A program made the position numbers and the translations under genes. Under the pieces are notes generated by a model. The model worked only from the letters and a program-made list of their open reading frames with translations. It did not search any database and was not told the origin of the DNA. A stretch of 64,000 nt of DNA from Curtobacterium sp. ER1/6 (GTDB lineage Bacteria > Actinomycetota > Actinomycetes > Actinomycetales > Microbacteriaceae): assembly GCF_001742745.1 (NCBI RefSeq), contig NZ_MJAK01000007.1, forward strand, positions 62,001 through 126,000. The letters run 5' to 3'. Below, piece after piece: positions 20,177 through 29,440 of this stretch (position 1 is its first letter; each line of letters opens with the position of its first letter).

Positions 20177-21505
20177 TCAGTTCCCGACCGTGCAGGTCTG
20201 CTCGGACGCGGCCTGTCCGGAGATGCTCGACGGCAGCGGCGTCGCGCTCGGAGCGGTCGTCGTCGTCCCGCTGCCGCCCGACCCCGTGCTGCTCGACGGC
20301 GCGGTGCCGGTCGCCGGGGACTGGCTCGACGGTGCCGTACCGGTGGACGGAGCGGTGCCGGTGCTCGGCGTCGGCGCGCTGCCGGCCGTCGGGGACTCCT
20401 CCGAGGCCCGCCCGGTCGTCGAGTCGGACAACGACGTCCTCCGGTCCTCCTGCAGCGCCACGTTGAGCGCGTGCGCGGGGTCCGTGGAGACGAGCACGTG
20501 CGCGCTGTCCTGCGGGTCGTCGACCACCGGGTACTGCACGAACAGCATGTTCGCCGTGCTCATCCCGCGGAGGGTGGAGGCGAGGCCGACGAGGGTCCGG
20601 GTCTGCGCGAGCCCGTCGGAGAGCGTCATGTTGCCGAGGGCGGCGCCGGCGAGCTTGTAGAGCGTGACCGGGTTCGACAGGGTGCCGTCCGAGGTCACCT
20701 TGCGGAGCAGGGCGGAGAGGAACACCTGCTGCGAGCTGATGCGGGCGAGGTCGCTCGAGTCGCCCACACCGTGACGGCTGCGCAGGAAGGCGAGGGCGTC
20801 CTGCCCGGCGAGGGTGTGCTGCCCGGCCGAGAGCTGGAGGCCGGTGTACGTGTCGTCGATGGGCTTGGCCACGCAGACGTCGACGCCACCGAGGGCGTTC
20901 GACATCGAGACGACGCCGTCGAAGGTGATCAGCCCGGCGTAGGGGATCGTGAGGCCGGTCAGGTTCTCGACGGTGTCGACGACGCAGGAGAGCCCGCCGT
21001 GGCCGAGGGACTCGTTGAGCAGTTCGCCGTCGGAGGCCGGGTAGGTCGTCCCGGTCTCGGGGTTCGTGCAGGCCGGGATCGGGACCTCGAGGTCGCGCGG
21101 GAAGCTCACGGCCGTGAGCTGCTGGTGGTCCTGGGAGATGTGGACGAGGATCGTGACGTCGTTCCGGGCGCCCTCGACCTTCTCGTCGGAGTCGAACTGC
21201 CCGATCCGGGTGTCGCTCCCCACGATCAGGATGTTCGCGCCGCCCTTGATCGCGGTGATGTCGGCGGTCTTCGCCGTGTGCTGGTCGTCCGAGCTCAGCT
21301 CGACCGTGTGCGGTGCCGCGGCGAGTTGTGCGCCGGCGATCGCCGCGACGCTCGTCCCGCTGACCAGGACGACCGCCAGGGCCGACGCCACGAGGCCCAG
21401 CGCGGTGCCCCAGCCGCGGTGGCGGCGCAGGCGGCCGTGACGGGCGAGGGGGCGGCGGGGTGCGTGGGGCACGGGGACTCCGATCAGTGGTCCGGCACGG
21501 GGCAC
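20177..21505 (-). CDS. LytR-CpsA-Psr (LCP) family cell-wall ligase
   Basis: LCP proteins transfer polyprenyl-linked glycopolymers onto peptidoglycan outside the membrane. The 442-residue product has one membrane anchor (about 32-60) and the LCP domain: [27 protein letters not shown] (the catalytic Arg region), [18 protein letters not shown], and the [31 protein letters not shown] block. A Ser/Thr/Pro/Gly-rich tail of about 90 residues ends in a CTVGN that could pair a disulfide. GTG start at 21505, near-leaderless with TAGCCT upstream. It interrupts the usual map-infA adjacency on the opposite strand. Confidence 0.88.
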   Translation of the reverse strand: MPRAGPLIGVPVPHAPRRPLARHGRLRRHRGWGTALGLVASALAVVLVSGTSVAAIAGAQLAAAPHTVELSSDDQHTAKTADITAIKGGANILIVGSDTRIGQFDSDEKVEGARNDVTILVHISQDHQQLTAVSFPRDLEVPIPACTNPETGTTYPASDGELLNESLGHGGLSCVVDTVENLTGLTIPYAGLITFDGVVSMSNALGGVDVCVAKPIDDTYTGLQLSAGQHTLAGQDALAFLRSRHGVGDSSDLARISSQQVFLSALLRKVTSDGTLSNPVTLYKLAGAALGNMTLSDGLAQTRTLVGLASTLRGMSTANMLFVQYPVVDDPQDSAHVLVSTDPAHALNVALQEDRRTSLSDSTTGRASEESPTAGSAPTPSTGTAPSTGTAPSSQSPATGTAPSSSTGSGGSGTTTTAPSATPLPSSISGQAASEQTCTVGN

Positions 21506-21616
21506 GGACGTCGATCGCCAGGCTACGGGCGGACCCGGGGCGGGGAACCGGGAAGTCGCCGACGGTCCACTGGGGAACGCTCAGCCTCGTGGCGCGTGAC
21601 CGGAGGGACTCGGCAC

Positions 21617-21645
21617 TTGGTAATACCGCCGCCATCACATAGGAT
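21617..21645 (+). promoter_or_regulatory. promoter of infA-rpmJ-rpsM operon
   Basis: TTGGTA (21617-21622) and TAGGAT (21640-21645) are separated by 17 bases. Transcription would start near 21652 and leave an 88-nt leader before infA. The spacing and -10 are the best in this divergent intergenic region. Confidence 0.7.
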
Positions 21646-21739
21646 CGACCTTTGGTGTGCCATGCCCTTCGGCGTGGCGCCCGACCCGCAGACCGGCTCG
21701 GGGATCACACCGGTAATCCAACCAAGCGACAGTGAGGCT

Positions 21740-21961
21740 ATGGCCAAGAAAGACGGCGTCATCGAGATCGAGGGCTCGGTGCTCGAAGCTCTGCCCAACG
21801 CGATGTTCCGCGTTGAGCTGACCAACGGACACAAGGTCCTCGCGCACATCTCCGGGAAGATGCGCCAGCACTACATCCGCATCCTCCCCGAGGACCGCGT
21901 GATCGTGGAGCTGAGCCCGTACGACCTGACCCGCGGCCGGATCGTCTACCGCTACAAGTGA
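21740..21961 (+). CDS. infA: translation initiation factor IF-1
   Basis: IF-1 blocks the A site during initiation. The 73-residue product starts [21 protein letters not shown] and ends with GRIVYRYK, a complete OB fold. The ATG is the only start giving the family length; the frame is open upstream, but that part overlaps the antisense LCP gene. It heads the operon with rpmJ, rpsM, rpsK, rpoA and rplQ. Confidence 0.98.
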   Translation: MAKKDGVIEIEGSVLEALPNAMFRVELTNGHKVLAHISGKMRQHYIRILPEDRVIVELSPYDLTRGRIVYRYK

Positions 21962-22031
21962 TCCGCGAGCTGGAAAGGAACGGCTCGGCGAACCCGCCGG
22001 GCACGAAGCCAGCGAGCACGAGGAAACAACC

Positions 22032-22148
22032 ATGAAGGTCAACCCCAGCGTCAAGCCCATCTGCGAGCACTGCCGAGTGATCCGCCGGAAGGGCCGCGTC
22101 ATGGTGATCTGCAAGAGCAACCCGCGCCACAAGCAGCGCCAGGGCTGA
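22032..22148 (+). CDS. rpmJ: 50S ribosomal protein L36 (zinc-ribbon form)
   Basis: L36 is the smallest 50S protein, a zinc-ribbon binding 23S rRNA. The 38-residue product, beginning [20 protein letters not shown], has Cys11, Cys14, Cys27 and His33 as the four metal ligands, so it is the zinc-binding (C+) form. Preceded by GAGGAAACAACC and placed 70 bases after infA, as usual. It is too short for most ORF finders but unambiguous. Confidence 0.97.
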   Translation: MKVNPSVKPICEHCRVIRRKGRVMVICKSNPRHKQRQG

Positions 22149-22183
22149 GCTCCCAGCAGGACCCACAACTCAACACTGAACAC

Positions 22184-22252
22184 GCAGTACCAGATCCCGT
22201 GGCTCCGGCCGCGGGGGACACCTCGGGGCGGAGGCCCGGGCACCGGTACTGC
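22184..22252 (+). promoter_or_regulatory. long-range inverted repeat in rpsM leader
   Basis: GCAGTACC (22184-22191) is the exact complement of GGTACTGC (22245-22252), enclosing a GC-rich loop in the 139-bp gap before rpsM. In many bacteria S4 represses the alpha operon through such a leader; here the fold and role are speculative. Confidence 0.35.
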
Positions 22253-22287
22253 GCCACACCTCCATCGACAACAGGAGCAGCCAGCAC

Positions 22288-22662
22288 ATGGCACGTCTAG
22301 CAGGCGTCGACATCCCGCGCGAGAAGCGCGTGGAGATCGCACTCACGTACATCTACGGCGTCGGCCGTACCCGCGCGGTCCAGGCACTCGCCGAGACCGG
22401 TATCTCCGGTGACATCCGCGTCAAGGACCTGACCGACGACCAGCTCGTCGCCCTCCGTGACTTCATCGAGGGCAACTTCAAGGTGGAGGGTGACCTCCGC
22501 CGCGAGGTCGCCGCCGACATCCGCCGCAAGGTCGAGATCGGTAGCTACGAGGGTCTCCGCCACCGTCGTGGTCTCCCGGTGCGTGGTCAGCGCACCAAGA
22601 CCAACGCGCGTACCCGCAAGGGACCGAAGCGCACCGTGGCAGGCAAGAAGAAGGCCCGATAG
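22288..22662 (+). CDS. rpsM: 30S ribosomal protein S13
   Basis: S13 forms inter-subunit bridges and contacts P-site tRNA. The 124-residue product begins [26 protein letters not shown] and ends with the basic tail [22 protein letters not shown]. The RBS AGGAGC lies upstream of ATG 22288 and rpsK follows after nine bases. A leader of 139 bp separates it from rpmJ. Confidence 0.98.
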   Translation: MARLAGVDIPREKRVEIALTYIYGVGRTRAVQALAETGISGDIRVKDLTDDQLVALRDFIEGNFKVEGDLRREVAADIRRKVEIGSYEGLRHRRGLPVRGQRTKTNARTRKGPKRTVAGKKKAR

Positions 22663-22671
22663 GAGATCATC

Positions 22672-23070
22672 ATGGCTACCCCCAAGACTGCCGCGCGCAA
22701 GCCGCGTCGCAAGGAGAAGAAGAACGTCGCCGTGGGCCAGGCCCACATCAAGAGCACGTTCAACAACACCATCGTCAGCATCACCGACCCGTCGGGTGCC
22801 GTCCTCAGCTGGGCGTCCTCGGGTGCCGTGGGCTTCAAGGGTTCGCGCAAGTCGACGCCGTTCGCGGCGCAGCTCGCCGCCGAGTCCGCTGCGCGTCAGG
22901 CGCAGGAGCACGGCGTCAAGAAGGTCGACGTCTTCGTCAAGGGCCCGGGCTCGGGTCGCGAGACCGCGATCCGCTCCCTGCAGGCCGCCGGCCTCGAGGT
23001 CGGTTCGATCAACGACGTCACCCCGCAGGCGCACAACGGCTGCCGCCCGCCGAAGCGTCGCCGCGTCTGA
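22672..23070 (+). CDS. rpsK: 30S ribosomal protein S11
   Basis: S11 shapes the platform of the small subunit near the mRNA exit. The 132-residue product holds [46 protein letters not shown] and ends with [15 protein letters not shown], both diagnostic. RBS AGGAG precedes the ATG. It is followed not by rpsD but by two strong hairpins, then rpoA. Confidence 0.98.
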   Translation: MATPKTAARKPRRKEKKNVAVGQAHIKSTFNNTIVSITDPSGAVLSWASSGAVGFKGSRKSTPFAAQLAAESAARQAQEHGVKKVDVFVKGPGSGRETAIRSLQAAGLEVGSINDVTPQAHNGCRPPKRRRV

Positions 23071-23084
23071 CGCGAGGAGCAACC

Positions 23085-23129
23085 GGCCGTTCCCCGCTCG
23101 TCCCCTGACCGGGGCGAGCGGGGCCGGCC
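23085..23129 (+). terminator. hairpin between rpsK and rpoA (first)
   Basis: CCCCGCTCG (23092-23100) pairs with CGAGCGGGG (23115-23123), continued by CCCC/GGGG inside and GGCC/GGCC outside. It begins 14 bases after rpsK and is followed by ATTCCTGGTCGTTC. It could terminate part of the transcripts before rpoA. Confidence 0.6.
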
Positions 23130-23146
23130 ATTCCTGGTCGTTCGAT

Positions 23147-23183
23147 CGCGGACGGGTGGGCCGTTCCGGTCCGCCCGTCCGCG
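23147..23183 (+). terminator. hairpin between rpsK and rpoA (second)
   Basis: A 16-bp stem (23147-23162 with 23168-23183, two wobbles) with a 5-nt loop lies 94 bases before rpoA. With the first hairpin it occupies the place where many Actinobacteria have rpsD. It contains CGGACGGG, part of the dispersed motif. Confidence 0.5.
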
Positions 23184-23276
23184 TGATCACAACTCAACAG
23201 ACCCGTCGGGGCCCGGTCGGCCCCGTCGTACCGCCGAGTGTCATATAGCGGACACTCCGCCGAAAGGAATCCCACA

Positions 23277-24272
23277 GTGCTCATTGCACAGCGCCCCACC
23301 CTGACCGAGGAGTCGATCTCCGAGTACCGCTCGCGCTTCGTCATCGAGCCGCTCGAGCCGGGCTTCGGTTACACCCTCGGCAACTCGCTGCGCCGCACGC
23401 TCCTCTCCTCGATCCCCGGCGCGGCTGTCACCAGCATCCGCATCGACGGCGTCCTCCACGAGTTCAGCACCGTCCCCGGTGTCAAGGAAGACGTCACCGA
23501 GATCATCCTCAACATCAAGAGCCTCGTCGTCTCCAGCGAGCACGACGAGCCGATCACCGCGTACCTGCGCAAGCAGGGTGCCGGTCAGGTCACCGCGGCG
23601 GACATCTCCGCCCCGGCCGGCGTCGAGATCCACAACCCGGACCTCGTCATCGCGACCCTGAACGACACCGCGCGGTTCGAGCTCGAGCTGACGATCGAGC
23701 GTGGCCGCGGCTACGTGTCGGCGACGCAGAACCGTTCCGAGTTCAGCGAGGCCGGTCAGATCCCGATCGACTCGATCTACTCGCCGGTCCTCAAGGTCAC
23801 CTACCGCGTCGAGGCGACGCGTGCCGGTGAGCGAACGGACTTCGACCGCCTGGTCGTCGACGTCGAGTCGAAGCCGGCGATCACGCCGCGCGACGCCATC
23901 GCGTCGGCCGGTCGCACGCTGGTCGAGCTGTTCGGTCTCGCCCGCGAGCTGAACACGGCGGCCGAGGGCATCGAGATCGGCCCCGCGCCGGTCGACGCGG
24001 TGCTCTCGAACGAGCTGCAGACCCCGATCGAGGACCTCGACCTGTCGGTCCGCAGCTACAACTGCCTCAAGCGGGAGGGCATCAACACGGTGTCCGAGCT
24101 CGTCGCCCTGTCGGAGACGCAGCTCATGAACATCCGCAACTTCGGTCAGAAGTCGGTGGACGAGGTCAAGGACAAGCTCACCGAGCTCGGCCTGTCCCTC
24201 AAGGACACCGTCCCCGGATTCGACGGCGCCCACTTCTACAGCGGGTACGACGAGGACGAGTCCAACAACTGA
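23277..24272 (+). CDS. rpoA: DNA-directed RNA polymerase alpha subunit
   Basis: The alpha dimer scaffolds RNA polymerase assembly and its C-terminal domain contacts promoters and activators. The 331-residue product has the N-terminal domain ([27 protein letters not shown], residues ~21-47), a linker near 230-250, and the CTD with [48 protein letters not shown]. Start at GTG 23277 with AAAGGA upstream; an earlier in-frame start at 23238 adds a non-conserved piece. It is separated from rpsK by 206 bp with two hairpins, so it probably has its own promoter. Confidence 0.97.
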   Translation: MLIAQRPTLTEESISEYRSRFVIEPLEPGFGYTLGNSLRRTLLSSIPGAAVTSIRIDGVLHEFSTVPGVKEDVTEIILNIKSLVVSSEHDEPITAYLRKQGAGQVTAADISAPAGVEIHNPDLVIATLNDTARFELELTIERGRGYVSATQNRSEFSEAGQIPIDSIYSPVLKVTYRVEATRAGERTDFDRLVVDVESKPAITPRDAIASAGRTLVELFGLARELNTAAEGIEIGPAPVDAVLSNELQTPIEDLDLSVRSYNCLKREGINTVSELVALSETQLMNIRNFGQKSVDEVKDKLTELGLSLKDTVPGFDGAHFYSGYDEDESNN

Positions 24273-24338
24273 CCTCGCGCTCACGCGCACGCGCACCGAT
24301 GAGTCGGTGCGCACCACCATCACCACTGGAGAACTGAC

Positions 24339-24905
24339 ATGCCGAAGCCCACCAAGGGCCCCCGCCTCGGTGGCGGCCCCGCCCACGAGCGCCTGCTCCT
24401 GAGCAACCTCGCCAACGCCCTGTTCACGCACGGCCGCATCACCACCACCGAGACGAAGGCCAAGCGCCTCCGTCCCGTCGCCGAGCGTCTCATCACGTTC
24501 GCGAAGCGTGGCGACCTGCACGCGCGCCGTCGCGTCATCGCGCAGCTGCGTGACAAGTCCGTCGTGCACACGCTGTTCACGGAGATCGCGCCGCAGGTCG
24601 AGGACCGCCAGGGCGGTTACACCCGCATCACGAAGCTCGGCTTCCGCAAGGGTGACAACGCGCCGCTCGCCTCGATCGAGCTCGTGCTCGAGCCGGTCTC
24701 GGGCAAGCCCGCCCCGGTCAAGCGCGACGCCGCCCCGACCGCTGCCGCTGCGCCGGTCGCGGACGAGACGCCCGCCGAGGAGACCCCGGTCGACGAGACC
24801 GAGACGACCGAGGAGTCCGCTCCCGTCGAGGCCGAGACCGAGACCCCGGCTGCCGCCGAGGTCGAGGCCGACGCCGCTGCCAAGTCGGACGACGCAGCCA
24901 AGTAG
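24339..24905 (+). CDS. rplQ: 50S ribosomal protein L17 with acidic tail
   Basis: L17 sits around the tunnel exit. The core (residues 1-122) is typical: [34 protein letters not shown], then [19 protein letters not shown]. It runs to 188 residues through a 60-residue Ala/Glu/Pro/Thr tail that is strongly acidic, unusual for a ribosomal protein but known in Actinobacteria. It ends the alpha operon, and a very long perfect hairpin follows. In many Actinobacteria truA comes next; here truA lies 6.5 kb downstream. Confidence 0.97.
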   Translation: MPKPTKGPRLGGGPAHERLLLSNLANALFTHGRITTTETKAKRLRPVAERLITFAKRGDLHARRRVIAQLRDKSVVHTLFTEIAPQVEDRQGGYTRITKLGFRKGDNAPLASIELVLEPVSGKPAPVKRDAAPTAAAAPVADETPAEETPVDETETTEESAPVEAETETPAAAEVEADAAAKSDDAAK

Positions 24906-24918
24906 GTCCAGCACCACC

Positions 24919-24964
24919 ACACGACGGAACCCCCGCGACGCACGTCGCGGGGGTTCCGTCGTGT
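24919..24964 (+). terminator. strong terminator of the alpha operon
   Basis: A perfect 22-bp inverted repeat (24919-24940 with 24943-24964) begins 14 bases after rplQ. The real loop would be at least four bases. It is one of the longest perfect stems in the window. Confidence 0.85.
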
Positions 24965-24980
24965 CCGGGGGCGACCACGG

Positions 24981-25026
24981 GCGGACGGGAGGCGCGCGCC
25001 GGTCGTGCGCAGCGCCTCCCGTCCGC
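24981..25026. repeat. dispersed GGACGGGAGGCGC repeat, inverted pair
   Basis: GCGGACGGGAGGCGC (24981-24995) is exactly repeated in inverted orientation at 25012-25026, with a 16-bp spacer. It lies between the rplQ terminator and the -10 box of the FUSC gene. Other copies: 33-46, 36377-36422, 40069-40122, 50999-51009, 52027-52042 and, inside genes, 46502-46513 and 60966-60979. Confidence 0.75.
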
Positions 25027-25045
25027 CCTCACAGCCGACCGCGCC

Positions 25046-25051
25046 TACGGT
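25046..25051 (+). promoter_or_regulatory. -10 box of the FUSC-family gene
   Basis: TACGGT ends nine bases before ATG 25061, implying a leaderless or nearly leaderless transcript. Confidence 0.5.
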
Positions 25052-25060
25052 GATCCCGTC

Positions 25061-26188
25061 ATGGCACGAGCAGAACGGATCACCGGCGCGGGGCGCCGAC
25101 TGTGGCAGTGGAGCCGCGACTCGGGGACGCAACCGCGCCTGCTCCTCGCGGCCAAGGCCGCGATCGCCGCCGTGATCGCGTGGACCCTCGCCAGGTACGC
25201 GCCCGGCGTCGCCGCCGAGTACCCGTACTACGCCCCGCTCGGGGCCATCGTCGCGATGCGGACGACGGTGTTCGCCGGCATCCGCGCGGGCGTGCAGACG
25301 CTGGTCGGCATCACGCTCGGGATCCTGATCGCCGGCTTCACGATGCTCGTGGACGCCCCCGGGGTCGTCGCCGTGGCGCTGGTCGTGGGCCTCGGTGTCC
25401 TCGTCAGCGGCTTCCGGATCCTCGGCGAGGGGTACTCCTGGGTGCCGATGGCGGCGCTGTTCGTGCTCCTCATCGGTGGCGGCAACGCCGAGGGCTACTC
25501 GTTCGCGTACGTCGTGCAGATGGCCATCGGGATCGCCATCGGCCTCGCGGTGAACTTCGCGATCGTGCCGCCGCTGCACTTCTGGGACGCCGAGCGCCGC
25601 ATCGACCAGGTGAACGCGGTGCTCGCGCAGCACCTCGACGACCTCGCGGACGTGCTCGACAAGGGGGAGCCGGACACGCAGGCCTGGGACCGGCAGCAGG
25701 GGCGGCTCGACAAAGCGATCGCCGACGTGCGGGACCGGGTGTCGGTGGCGCAGGAGAGTCGTCGGATGAACCCGCGCAGCGCCCTCCGTGGCTCCCGCGC
25801 CCGGCTGGCGACGGACGGGGCACGCTTCCGCGCGCTCGAACGGGCGGCCTGGTACACGACGGACCTCACCGAGCTCGTGGCACGGTCCGGTCCGGTGGCC
25901 GACAACATCGGCCGGCCGGACCCGGCGTTCGCGGAGCCGATGGCCGGTGCGCTGCGCCAGGTCGCCTGCGTGGTGCGCGGGGACTGCCCGGAGGACGAGG
26001 GCGACGAGGCGATCGCACGGCTCGAGGAGGCGCTCGACGCCAGTCGCTCGAACCCGTCGCACGTCACCGTGACGGCGAGTGCGATCGTGGCGCTGCGCGG
26101 GATCCTCGAGTCGGAGAAGCGGGCGACGGAGGACGTCGACACGAAGACCGGGCCGTTCGGCCGCTCGACCGGCGGTCACGCTCACTAG
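25061..26188 (+). CDS. FUSC/aromatic-acid-exporter-like membrane protein
   Basis: The 375-residue product has five or six hydrophobic segments in its first 165 residues (for example AKAAIAAVIAWTLARYA, PYYAPLGAIVAMRTTV, GIRAGVQTLVGITLGILIAG). A long soluble C-terminal half rich in helices follows. This layout and the 'YAPLGAIVAM' stretch match the FUSC/ArAE family of putative efflux proteins for aromatic or weak acids. The substrate is unknown. It follows the rplQ terminator, has its own near-leaderless promoter, and is followed nine bases later by a regulator with a separate -10. Confidence 0.75.
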   Translation: MARAERITGAGRRLWQWSRDSGTQPRLLLAAKAAIAAVIAWTLARYAPGVAAEYPYYAPLGAIVAMRTTVFAGIRAGVQTLVGITLGILIAGFTMLVDAPGVVAVALVVGLGVLVSGFRILGEGYSWVPMAALFVLLIGGGNAEGYSFAYVVQMAIGIAIGLAVNFAIVPPLHFWDAERRIDQVNAVLAQHLDDLADVLDKGEPDTQAWDRQQGRLDKAIADVRDRVSVAQESRRMNPRSALRGSRARLATDGARFRALERAAWYTTDLTELVARSGPVADNIGRPDPAFAEPMAGALRQVACVVRGDCPEDEGDEAIARLEEALDASRSNPSHVTVTASAIVALRGILESEKRATEDVDTKTGPFGRSTGGHAH

Positions 26189-26191
26189 GAT
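26186..26191 (+). promoter_or_regulatory. -10 box of the BTAD regulator gene
   Basis: TAGGAT ends six bases before GTG 26198 and overlaps the TAG stop of the FUSC gene. It indicates a leaderless mRNA. Confidence 0.55.
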
Positions 26192-26197
26192 CGGGCC

Positions 26198-29100
26198 GTG
26201 CCCGTCGCCCCCCGTGTCGCCGTCCTCGGACCGGTCACCGTCGCCGGTCCGGACGGCACGGCGCTCCCGGTGCCCGGAGCGCTCGCCCGGTCGTTCCTGA
26301 CGGCGCTCGTGCTCGCACCCGGGCACGCGCTCGGCACCGATGCGCTCATCGACGAGCTGTGGGGCGACGACCGGCCGAAGGGTGCCCGGGCCGCGCTGCA
26401 GACCCTCGTCTCGCGCCTGCGCCGCACGACCGCGGACGGCCTGGTCGTCTCGACGAGCACGGGGTACGCACTCGGCGGCGACCCGGACGGCGTCGACCTC
26501 GTGGCCGCTGAACAGGCCGTGCACGACTCCGACCCGACGACCGTGCGCACCGCGCTGGACCGCTGGCGCGGCACCCCGGGCGCCGACGTCGACGGCGACC
26601 TCGGCACCGCGCTGACCGACCGGGCTGCGACGACCGAGCACGCCCTGCGTCGGCGGCTCGGCGCGCTGCTGCTCGCGGACGGGGACACCGGTGCGGCGGC
26701 CACGATCTGGGTCGCCGAGGCCGAGGCGTCGCCCTACGACGACACCGCGGCGGCGGGGGCGATGCGGGCGCTCGACGCGGACGGTCGCACGGCCGAGGCG
26801 CTCGCGGTGTTCGCCGCGCACCGGGAACGCCTGGCGGACGGGCTCGGCGCAGACCCGTCCGGCGAGCTGGTGCGGCTCAACGCCGAACTGCTCCGGCGGT
26901 CCGTGGCCGCCGACGACCCGGTCCGGCGGGTCGGCCTCCGCGTCGCGCCGAACGAGCTGGTCGGACGGCAGGACGACCTCGCCGCGGTCTCGGGGCTCCT
27001 CGACGAGCACCGCCTGGTCACCGTGCTCGGCCCGGGCGGGCTCGGGAAGACCCGGCTGGCGCAGGCCGTCGCCGGGGCGCTGCCGGCCACCACGGGCGTC
27101 GTCGTGTGCGAGCTCGCGCCGATCGGCGACGGGCAGGACCTGCTGCCCGCGCTCGGTGCGCTGCTCGGGATCGCGGAGGTCCGGTCGGCGCGGATGCTCC
27201 AGGACGCCGTCGTCACCGACCTGTGGAGCCGCGTGGTCCGGGCCCTCGACGACGGGCCGACGGTGCTCGTCCTCGACAACTGCGAGCACCTGCTGCACGA
27301 CGTCGCCCGCTGCACCGCCGACCTGCTCGCCGCCGTGCCGGGTCTCCGGGTCCTCACGACCTCGCGGGCACCGCTCGCGATCGCGGGCGAGGTCGTCGCA
27401 CCGCTCGGACCGCTGCCGGTCGAGGCCGACGGTGCGGCCGTTCGGCTCTTCACCGAGCGCGCCCGTGCCGCCCGCCCCGGTGCCGTGCTGCCCGTCGACG
27501 CGGTGCGCCGGATCTGCACCCGGCTCGACGGCAGCCCGCTCGCGATCGAGCTCGCCGCGGCCCGGATCCGCGGCATGTCCGTGGACGAGGTCGAACGCCG
27601 GCTCGACGACCGCTTCGCGCTGCTCCGCGGTGGCGACCGCAGCGCGCCGGAGCGGCACCGCACCCTGCTCGCGGTGATCGAGTGGAGCTGGCGGCTCCTC
27701 GACCCGGGGGCGCAGGACCTGCTCACCCGGCTCGCGCTCTTCCCCGACGGCGTGGCGGTCGACGCGGTCGAGGCCGTGGCGGCACCCGACCGGCGTCCGG
27801 ACGCGCTCGACGACCTCGCCGAGCTCGTGGAGCAGTCGCTCGTGCAGCTCGTCGAGCTCGAGGGGGAGCCGGTGCGCTACCGGCTGCTCGAGACCGTCCG
27901 CGAGTTCGGGGCCGCGCGCCTGGCCGAGCGCGGCGCGACCGGGACGGTCCGGACGGCGATGACCGCCTGGGGCCGTGCGCTGTCGTCGACGCGGAACGTC
28001 TTCGCCCTGGGTGGCCCGCAGCAGTTCGTCGCCTTCACCGAGGTCCGGCGCGAGGCCGACAACCTCGTGACGCTGCTGCGCTGGGCCCTCTGGGCGGACG
28101 ACGTCCCGACGGTCACGCAGGTGTTCGCCGCCCTCGGCGGCTACTGGACGCTGCGCGGGCTGCACCGCGAGGTCGTCGCCGTCGCACCCGACGTCGTCGC
28201 GGCGCTGCGGTCCCGCGAGCCGGACCCGGCGGACCGCACGGCCGCGGTCACCGGACTCGTGCTGTGTGGCGCCACCTCGGCGTTCTCCGACCTGCGGACG
28301 ACCGCACGGGCCGTCTCCGGGCTCCGGCGCCTGCACCGGGTCGGCCGTGCCGACCACCCCGTGGTCGACGCGCTCGCCGAGCTCCTGCTCACCGTCGGAC
28401 GCCCCGGGCCGGCCACCGCGTTGCTCGCCCGGCTCCGGGACGACCCGGACCCGGCGCTCGCCTGCCTCGGGAACCTGCTCAGCGCGCCACTCGCCGAGAA
28501 CGCCGGGGAGCCGGCCGAGGCGCTCCGCTTCGCCCGGCGGGCCCAGGAGCTGTCGCTGGGCACCGGCGACGTCTGGACCACCGGGACCGGCTCGACCACC
28601 CTGACGCAGCTGCTCGCCCAGTCCGGCCGCTACCGGGAGTCGCTCGCCGCGGCCGTCACCGCCCGCGAGCACCTCGAGCTGTTCGGCGCTGAGGACGACC
28701 TGTACGAGATCGGGTGGACGGTCGGACTCGCGTCGGCGGCGATCGGCGACGTCGAGCGCGCCCGGTCGATCGCCGCGGACCTGCGACACCGACCGACCGG
28801 CGGCCGGGGTGGCTTCGACGACCGGGGCCTCATCGCGGTCCTCGCGGTCGCGATCACCGCCGAGTGCGCCCGCCACGAGGGGGACTTCGCGACGGCCGCC
28901 GCCGGGTACACCGAGGCGTGGGACGTCGTGCAGCCCGGCCGGGGGAGCGCCGCACACTGGGCGCTCATGGCGGGGGCCGCGCGGATCGCGGCGGTGGACG
29001 AGGCGGCGGCGGCCCGGTCCGGCGGTGCCGCCACGGGCCTCCCGGCTGCCGAGAGGGCCGTCGCCCGCCGCATCCGGGTCGGCGCTCTCGTCCAGCTGCG

Positions 29101-29398
29101 CCTGCGGGACGCCCGCCGGGACATGCCGGTGATCGGGACGGCGCTCGCCGGGCTGGCCGTCGCCTCCGCGCGGACGGGTCGCCCGGCGACGGCGGCGGCG
29201 TGCTGGGGTGCGATCAGGAGGATCGGGTCGCGGCAGGACTTCGCGGTCCTCGCCCACGACCGGTTGCGGCGGCTGCTCGTCGAGGTCGTCGGCGAGGCCG
29301 CGATGACGGACGCCGAGGCGGCCGCGGCCGGCTGGGACCGGACCGAGGCCGCCTCGCGGGTACGGACGCTGCTCGAGGACGCGCGGTTGCCCGCCTGA
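26198..29398 (+). CDS. AfsR/SARP-type regulator with BTAD and NB-ARC-like ATPase domains
   Basis: This is a large transcriptional regulator of the AfsR/EmbR type. Residues ~5-95 form an OmpR-like winged helix (LVLAPGHALGTDALIDELWGDDRPKGARAALQTLVSRLRR) and 100-245 a BTAD domain. From ~255 an NB-ARC/STAND ATPase has P-loop VTVLGPGGLGKTRLA (~270-284), Walker B VLVLDNCEHL (~352) and LTTSRAPL. The second half (600-1066) is helical and TPR-like. STAND proteins act as ligand-sensing switches. No biosynthetic cluster lies next to it; the nearest neighbours are the FUSC protein and a DrrAB-like exporter, which it might control. Confidence 0.88.
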   Translation: MPVAPRVAVLGPVTVAGPDGTALPVPGALARSFLTALVLAPGHALGTDALIDELWGDDRPKGARAALQTLVSRLRRTTADGLVVSTSTGYALGGDPDGVDLVAAEQAVHDSDPTTVRTALDRWRGTPGADVDGDLGTALTDRAATTEHALRRRLGALLLADGDTGAAATIWVAEAEASPYDDTAAAGAMRALDADGRTAEALAVFAAHRERLADGLGADPSGELVRLNAELLRRSVAADDPVRRVGLRVAPNELVGRQDDLAAVSGLLDEHRLVTVLGPGGLGKTRLAQAVAGALPATTGVVVCELAPIGDGQDLLPALGALLGIAEVRSARMLQDAVVTDLWSRVVRALDDGPTVLVLDNCEHLLHDVARCTADLLAAVPGLRVLTTSRAPLAIAGEVVAPLGPLPVEADGAAVRLFTERARAARPGAVLPVDAVRRICTRLDGSPLAIELAAARIRGMSVDEVERRLDDRFALLRGGDRSAPERHRTLLAVIEWSWRLLDPGAQDLLTRLALFPDGVAVDAVEAVAAPDRRPDALDDLAELVEQSLVQLVELEGEPVRYRLLETVREFGAARLAERGATGTVRTAMTAWGRALSSTRNVFALGGPQQFVAFTEVRREADNLVTLLRWALWADDVPTVTQVFAALGGYWTLRGLHREVVAVAPDVVAALRSREPDPADRTAAVTGLVLCGATSAFSDLRTTARAVSGLRRLHRVGRADHPVVDALAELLLTVGRPGPATALLARLRDDPDPALACLGNLLSAPLAENAGEPAEALRFARRAQELSLGTGDVWTTGTGSTTLTQLLAQSGRYRESLAAAVTAREHLELFGAEDDLYEIGWTVGLASAAIGDVERARSIAADLRHRPTGGRGGFDDRGLIAVLAVAITAECARHEGDFATAAAGYTEAWDVVQPGRGSAAHWALMAGAARIAAVDEAAAARSGGAATGLPAAERAVARRIRVGALVQLRLRDARRDMPVIGTALAGLAVASARTGRPATAAACWGAIRRIGSRQDFAVLAHDRLRRLLVEVVGEAAMTDAEAAAAGWDRTEAASRVRTLLEDARLPA

Positions 29399-29440
29399 GC
29401 CCCACGACCGCCTGAGCCCGACGACCGCCTGCGCCGTCCG

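Noticed and set aside
24617-29257. 1546-codon minus-strand frame opposite rplQ, the FUSC gene and the regulator
   Set aside because: Long stop-free antisense frames are expected at 70% GC; sequence is compositionally biased and lies over confident genes.
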